From positions 1 through 15,347 of the forward strand of contig SFID01000049.1 in NCBI GenBank assembly GCA_004555425.1: a stretch of DNA of 15,347 nucleotides. Direction: 5' to 3'. Below, in pieces: positions 11,758 through 15,347 of this stretch. Source of the DNA: Bacteroidales bacterium (GTDB taxonomy: Bacteria; Bacteroidota; Bacteroidia; Bacteroidales; Bacteroidaceae). The notes under the pieces are model-generated. The model worked only from the letters and a program-made list of their open reading frames with translations. It was not told where the DNA came from and made no database searches. Positions within the stretch are counted from its first letter, which is position 1, and every line of letters starts with the position of its first letter. The position numbers and the translations under genes were made by a program.

Positions 11758-14736
11758 CTAGTACCACTCTATGTTCGAGCTGTAGGAGCTGCGCTTGTTC
11801 CACTTGAGGGCGTCGGCCAGTTCGTTGGCGCGGGCGCGGAAAGAGAAGTTGAACGAGGAGTAGGGGCGGAGGACTACGTTGCAGGACATCTCGAAGCAGT
11901 GGAGGTCGCGCGAGAGCGAGGCTGTGGTCATAGAGAGCTTGTGGAAGTTGAAATCGTAGCCCGAGGAGAAGGAGATGTTCCAGCCTTCGGCGATGCGGAG
12001 GTTGCCCGAGAAGTTGAGCGTATGGGTGAACGAGTAGGGGTAGCGCATACGGCGCACGTTGATGGCCTTTTGGCGGTCTTCGTACATCGTCACGCCGTAC
12101 GACACGGTGAAGGACCAAGGCATCTGGAAGGTTAGATAGCCATCGGCATCCACCTTTGCCTTCTGCTGTTTCTTCGCGCCGCGCTGCGACTTCTTGAGGT
12201 CGGGGTCCACGTTGGCATCTTCGGTATCGGTGTCCTCCTCGTCGTCATCTGTAGTGGTGGTGGTGCTTTCCGTCTTGCGCGATTCGCCTTTGAAGAAGGC
12301 TCTCCATTTGCTCCACGTCTGGTTGTTGAATGTGTACGACAGGTTTTGCGACATTCCCCCGAAGCGTCCGAAGCGTCCGTAGCTCCATTCCGTGCGGTCG
12401 CCCACCACTACGTTGCCGCGTTCGTCAAACTTGTAGGCGTAGGTGGCGAAGACGGCGGCCAGCGAGAAGGTGTAGTTCTTCGTCAGTTTGAGGCGCAGGC
12501 GCGTGGAGAGGTCGCTCCAGGGGCGCGATTGGGCTGCGAAGTTGTAGGAGAGCGAGCCGCTGAGTTCGTCGATAAGGCTAATCTTGCGCATACCCGTGCT
12601 GTCGCGGTCGCTCCTGACCTTCATCTCCACGTTGTTCGAGACGGACATACTGAGCATACCCTGCTTCTTGCCCGAGGGGTAACCGTAGAGATTGCCCTGA
12701 TAGGGCGAGTAGTTCACCGTGGATACGTTGCCGTAGGCGTCCGTCTTGACATAGCTGTCCATATAGCCGAAGCGTTCGGCGGTGAAGTCGGGGGCGTAGC
12801 TGACGGAGATGGTCGGCTTGAAGACGTGGCGGATGGCCACAATCTTCTTGCTGAGGAATTTCGGCACGGGCTTGTAGAAACCATAAAGCGTCGTGTTCAT
12901 CGACACACCGATGTTCCAGTCGTAGAGGTTGTAGAAACCGTAGGTCGTATCGCACACTTCGCGCTGCGCCTGCTGGTCCCAACTGCGCTTCACCCTGCGG
13001 GCGTACATGATGTCGCGGAAGGAGAGGTTGGGCGATATGTTGATGTACTTGAACAGTTGGAACGTGGCATCGATGGGCACACGATGCTGCATACCGTTGC
13101 GCCAGTCCTTCACGAGGTTCGACTTGAAGAGCTGGTCTTCTTTCGTCGTGATGCTGTTGGAGAGTTGGCCCGTGTAGGAGAACGAAATCTTCTCGTACCA
13201 TCGCTCCTTGCCCACCTGGCGCTTGCGGCGGAAGGGGTACATACGCTGGAGCGAGATCGATACATCGGGCAGGGTGACGGCCAGGGAGGAATCGCGCATA
13301 TTCTGCGTGACATTGGCCGATCCCGAGATGGTCAGGCCGATGCTGGGGAAGGTATGCGAGAGGCTCACCGAACTGGCGCGGGTGCTCTGGCTGTACGACA
13401 GGGGGTTGTACATACTCTCCAGGTTCTTGCGCTCGTAGTTCTCGGAGGCAAAGTTGACGCGGGCCGAGAAAGAGGTGTTGCCGCCCGCGCGGCTGTCCTT
13501 CGTGTGGGTCCACTGTATCTTGAGGCTCTTCGTCACCATATAGTCGGGCATATTCTTCTCGCCCTCCACCGTGCGGATGAAACTGGCGTAGAAGTTACCG
13601 CTGAAGCGGTAGCGCTTGCGGTAGTTCATCTCGCCGCTCAGTCCCCAGGAGCCCTTCGTGTAGATTTCGCCCAAGGCCTTGAAGTCCATGTAGTCGTTGA
13701 TGGCGAAGTAGTAGCCGCCGTCGCGCAGGTAGAATCCGCGAATCGTTTCGTCGCCAAAGGTGGGGACGATGAGGCCCGACGAGTTTTTCTTGGTCATCCG
13801 GAAGAATCCGAAGGGCACGAACAGCGGCAGGGGCACATCCTCCACGACCAAGTAGGCAGGGCCAAAGAAACTCTCCTTGCCAGGAATGACCTTGGCGCGC
13901 GAGAGTTTGAGGCCAAAGTGAGGATGCTCGGCGTCGCAGGTGGTATAGGTGGCGTGCTGGAGGTAGAGCGTACCGTCGTCGGCGCGCTTGCCCTCGCGGC
14001 TGGTCAGGAAGCCGTTGCCCTGGGTCGTACTGACGTTGCTGATGAAGCCCTTCTTCGTCTTGAAATTAAAGGCCATAGATTCACTCTCATACTGTTCACT
14101 GCCCTGCTTGTAGAGGGGCTTGCCCGAGAGCGTACCTGTGGTGTCGCGGTGGGCATCGGCATAGACCATACTGCTGTCGATGTTCATGCTCATCTTGGCG
14201 GCGTTGAGCTCCATGCCCTGATATTGCACCTTGCTCTCGCCGAAGAGGTAGGCAAAGCCCGTGGCGGCATCGTAGGTCATGGAGTCCTTGGCCTCGTACT
14301 TGACGGGCGAATCGATGCCTGGCTTGCGCTCCTTCACACTGTCGTGGGGCAGGGTGTCGCGCATGGCGCTGTCGATGTCGAGGCCCTGGTCGAAGGCGCG
14401 GATGGCGCGCAAGAGGGAGGGGTCAAGGCTAGCAGAGTCAAGGGCGACGCTATCACCAACAGCTGCAACCGCGGCCGTACTATCAGGCACGCTATCATTA
14501 GCCTGCCGCAGACACTGCTGCCAAAGGGCCGCAAGGTCCGCCTTTCTCATTGCCAGCGCAGGACGGCTAGCCGCAGTATAGGGTCGCCCAGCTGCACAGA
14601 AAGCCGAGGAGCTCTGCTGTTCGTCAGCATCCACGCAACGATCCGGCGCATCGAATTGTGGACGCGTCGGTACAAGAGCTGCGGAGAGCGAGAGTGCCAT
14701 CGAAAGCAGCAGCAAAAACCCTATCTTTTTCCTCAA
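11758..14736 (-). CDS. lptD: LPS-assembly outer-membrane protein LptD
   Basis: LptD with LptE inserts lipopolysaccharide into the outer leaflet of the outer membrane. From the TTG at 14736 the protein has 992 residues. It begins LRKKIGFLLLLS then MALSLSAALVP, a good signal peptide. An OstA/LptA-like domain (about 150-330) contains YLFGESKVQYQGMELNAAKM and YTTCDAEHPHFGLKLSRAK; the large beta-barrel follows (PFGFFRM, then SSGLIVPTFG) and ends with an aromatic residue (NIEWY), as barrels do. An acidic insert (TTTTTDDDEEDTDTED) lies in a late loop. The frame stays open upstream to an ATG at 14922, but that region holds the promoter -7 element (14764-14771) and decamer repeats, so it is probably not translated. 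ATG 14700 is the other option but would remove the basic end of the signal peptide. Confidence 0.9.
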   Translation of the reverse strand: MRKKIGFLLLLSMALSLSAALVPTRPQFDAPDRCVDADEQQSSSAFCAAGRPYTAASRPALAMRKADLAALWQQCLRQANDSVPDSTAAVAAVGDSVALDSASLDPSLLRAIRAFDQGLDIDSAMRDTLPHDSVKERKPGIDSPVKYEAKDSMTYDAATGFAYLFGESKVQYQGMELNAAKMSMNIDSSMVYADAHRDTTGTLSGKPLYKQGSEQYESESMAFNFKTKKGFISNVSTTQGNGFLTSREGKRADDGTLYLQHATYTTCDAEHPHFGLKLSRAKVIPGKESFFGPAYLVVEDVPLPLFVPFGFFRMTKKNSSGLIVPTFGDETIRGFYLRDGGYYFAINDYMDFKALGEIYTKGSWGLSGEMNYRKRYRFSGNFYASFIRTVEGEKNMPDYMVTKSLKIQWTHTKDSRAGGNTSFSARVNFASENYERKNLESMYNPLSYSQSTRASSVSLSHTFPSIGLTISGSANVTQNMRDSSLAVTLPDVSISLQRMYPFRRKRQVGKERWYEKISFSYTGQLSNSITTKEDQLFKSNLVKDWRNGMQHRVPIDATFQLFKYINISPNLSFRDIMYARRVKRSWDQQAQREVCDTTYGFYNLYDWNIGVSMNTTLYGFYKPVPKFLSKKIVAIRHVFKPTISVSYAPDFTAERFGYMDSYVKTDAYGNVSTVNYSPYQGNLYGYPSGKKQGMLSMSVSNNVEMKVRSDRDSTGMRKISLIDELSGSLSYNFAAQSRPWSDLSTRLRLKLTKNYTFSLAAVFATYAYKFDERGNVVVGDRTEWSYGRFGRFGGMSQNLSYTFNNQTWSKWRAFFKGESRKTESTTTTTDDDEEDTDTEDANVDPDLKKSQRGAKKQQKAKVDADGYLTFQMPWSFTVSYGVTMYEDRQKAINVRRMRYPYSFTHTLNFSGNLRIAEGWNISFSSGYDFNFHKLSMTTASLSRDLHCFEMSCNVVLRPYSSFNFSFRARANELADALKWNKRSSYSSNIEWY

Positions 14737-14763
14737 AGTATGATTAGCGATGATTCTGAGCTG

Positions 14764-14771
14764 CAAAGGTA
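14764..14771 (-). promoter_or_regulatory. Probable -7 element of lptD
   Basis: On the minus strand TACCTTTG is a perfect TAnnTTTG, about 28 nt upstream of the proposed TTG start. The -33 region has no TTTG at the right spacing. The same TACCTTTGC string is used at the tRNA and umuDC promoters in this window. Confidence 0.55.
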
Positions 14772-14851
14772 CGAATTTCTTGCAAGCCCCGCTATCCGCC
14801 CGTGCCTTTTTATGCAAGGGAGCGCAAGAGAGCGCATAGGGAGCGAGCCCA

Positions 14852-14920
14852 GCATCCCCGCCATCCCCGCCATCCCCGCCATCATCCTCTAATATCCTCT
14901 GATATCCTCTATCATCCTCC
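14852..14920. repeat. Short tandem arrays between lptD and the group II intron
   Basis: About four CCATCCCCG units (9 bp) run from 14852 to about 14882, followed by decamers such as ATCCTCTAAT, ATCCTCTGAT and ATCCTCTATC up to 14920. The decamers are related to those at 5221-5315. If read from ATG 14922 they would encode a Gly-Asp repeat, which is probably not translated. Confidence 0.7.
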
Positions 14921-14951
14921 ATCTCCTACTTTCACGTTTACCGACCTCTCA

Positions 14952-14985
14952 CACCACCGTACGTGCCGTTCGGCATACGGCGGTT
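14952..14985 (-). ncRNA. Group II intron domain V
   Basis: On the minus strand the 34-base hairpin has outer arms ACCGCCGT and ACGGTGGT and inner stem GCC-GAAC-GGC, with unpaired bases in the usual bulge position. CGTATGCCG and GGCACGTACGG match the near-invariant domain V pattern, and the catalytic triad appears as CGC. GTGTGAGAGGTCGG follows, the usual start of domain VI. Confidence 0.8.
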
Positions 14986-14990
14986 CCTTA

Positions 14991-15347
14991 TCATTGCACG
15001 CGGACTATTGAACGATGATAGTCCATCAGACATGGCCAACCTTGCTTCCGTAATGCGTCGTTGCCAATGGCCCGATGTAGTATCGGACTTTTGGCCACTC
15101 GCCAATACTTCTTGCTGCTGTTACCCCATTCGTAGGCTTGCCATTTTGCAATGCCGCATTTGATGAGGTTCTTCACCTTCGTGCAGCATTTCTTCCAGGC
15201 CTTCCATATACACATACGGTAACGGCGGCGTAGCCATTCATCAATCTCTTCCAGTCGCGTCTGCATGTCTGCCAACTGAAAGTAGGTTATCCATCCACGG
15301 ATGATTTGGTGCATCTTTTCCTTGCGGGATTGATACCCCATCCCATT
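14991..15347 (-). CDS. ltrA: Group II intron reverse transcriptase/maturase, C-terminal part (5' partial)
   Basis: The visible 118 codons (open to the window edge) are the maturase X/thumb region of an LtrA-type protein, which aids splicing and mobility of its intron RNA. Typical signatures are NGMGYQSRKEKMHQIIRGW, ITYFQLADM, IDEWLRRRYRMCIWKAWKK, KCGIAKWQAYEWGNSSKKYW and SPILHRAIGNDALRKQGW. The C-terminus (MDYHRSIVRVQ) ends at a TGA immediately before domain V. The RT palm with YADD would lie outside the window. A methionine at 15341 is internal to the conserved sequence and is not the start. Confidence 0.92.
   Translation of the reverse strand, partial: NGMGYQSRKEKMHQIIRGWITYFQLADMQTRLEEIDEWLRRRYRMCIWKAWKKCCTKVKNLIKCGIAKWQAYEWGNSSKKYWRVAKSPILHRAIGNDALRKQGWPCLMDYHRSIVRVQ

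Larger units (their letters stand above)
14930..15347 (-). mobile_element. Group II intron, 3' part (continues beyond the window)
   Basis: The minus strand carries the C-terminus of an intron-encoded reverse transcriptase/maturase followed immediately by intron domain V and the start of domain VI, the standard order at the 3' end of a group II intron. The typical 3' half of domain VI and an obvious intron/exon boundary are not visible: after GGTCGGTAAACGTGAAAG the sequence runs into purine-rich decamer repeats. The left boundary given is approximate. Confidence 0.75.

Noticed and set aside
12346..14892. 848-codon plus-strand open frame opposite lptD
   Set aside because: It is the antisense shadow of a convincing outer-membrane protein gene in GC-rich DNA; its translation has no recognisable domain and a composition typical of reverse-frame readings.

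Overview
The window looks like a chromosomal segment of a Bacteroidales bacterium, most likely Prevotella-like. The grounds are Bacteroidetes-type promoters (TTTG, about 19-20 nt, TAnnTTTG), a tRNA-tuf cluster of the usual Bacteroidales kind, BACON-type and four-helix-bundle 'suffix' proteins, and AATTCCT heptamer repeats in intergenic DNA. The genus is inferred from family resemblance, not from a search.

Layout: 1-2360 holds core translation genes on the minus strand: the hibernation factor hpf, then tRNA-Tyr, tRNA-Gly, tRNA-Thr, then tuf. The tRNA run has a textbook promoter. 2100-3110 is repeat-rich and gene-free (Z-DNA-like leader, four 22-bp GC-rich palindromic repeats, 24 heptamers). 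3111-5090 is a umuDC translesion-polymerase operon with a 1-nt stop/start overlap, an extended UmuD, and a 25-bp operator-like palindrome over its promoter. 5100-8330 is an accessory stretch: decamer repeats, a four-helix-bundle suffix protein whose C-terminal coiled coil appears cut by a stop codon, an AAA_14/DUF4143 ATPase between two direct copies of a 184-bp MITE-like element, a 52-bp tandem repeat, and a 62-codon remnant of a type I restriction hsdR. 8361-10448 is a divergent pair: a stand-alone vWA protein and an unusual fusion of a sigma-70-like protein with an A1S_2505-type phage domain. 10449-10777 has a deleted MITE derivative, a strong terminator and another MITE end. 10778-14736 carries a BACON-domain lipoprotein and the outer-membrane LPS transporter lptD, separated by inverted heptamer repeats and four compact hairpins. 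14925-15347 is the 3' part of a group II intron (maturase C-terminus and domain V) that runs off the window.

Functionally, tuf/tRNA/hpf serve translation, umuDC serves SOS mutagenesis, and lptD and the lipoprotein serve the envelope. The most unusual items are the sigma/A1S_2505 fusion with its divergent vWA neighbour, the UmuD N-terminal extension with its palindrome, and the MITE-like family, which appears in intact, internally deleted and one-ended forms within a few kilobases.
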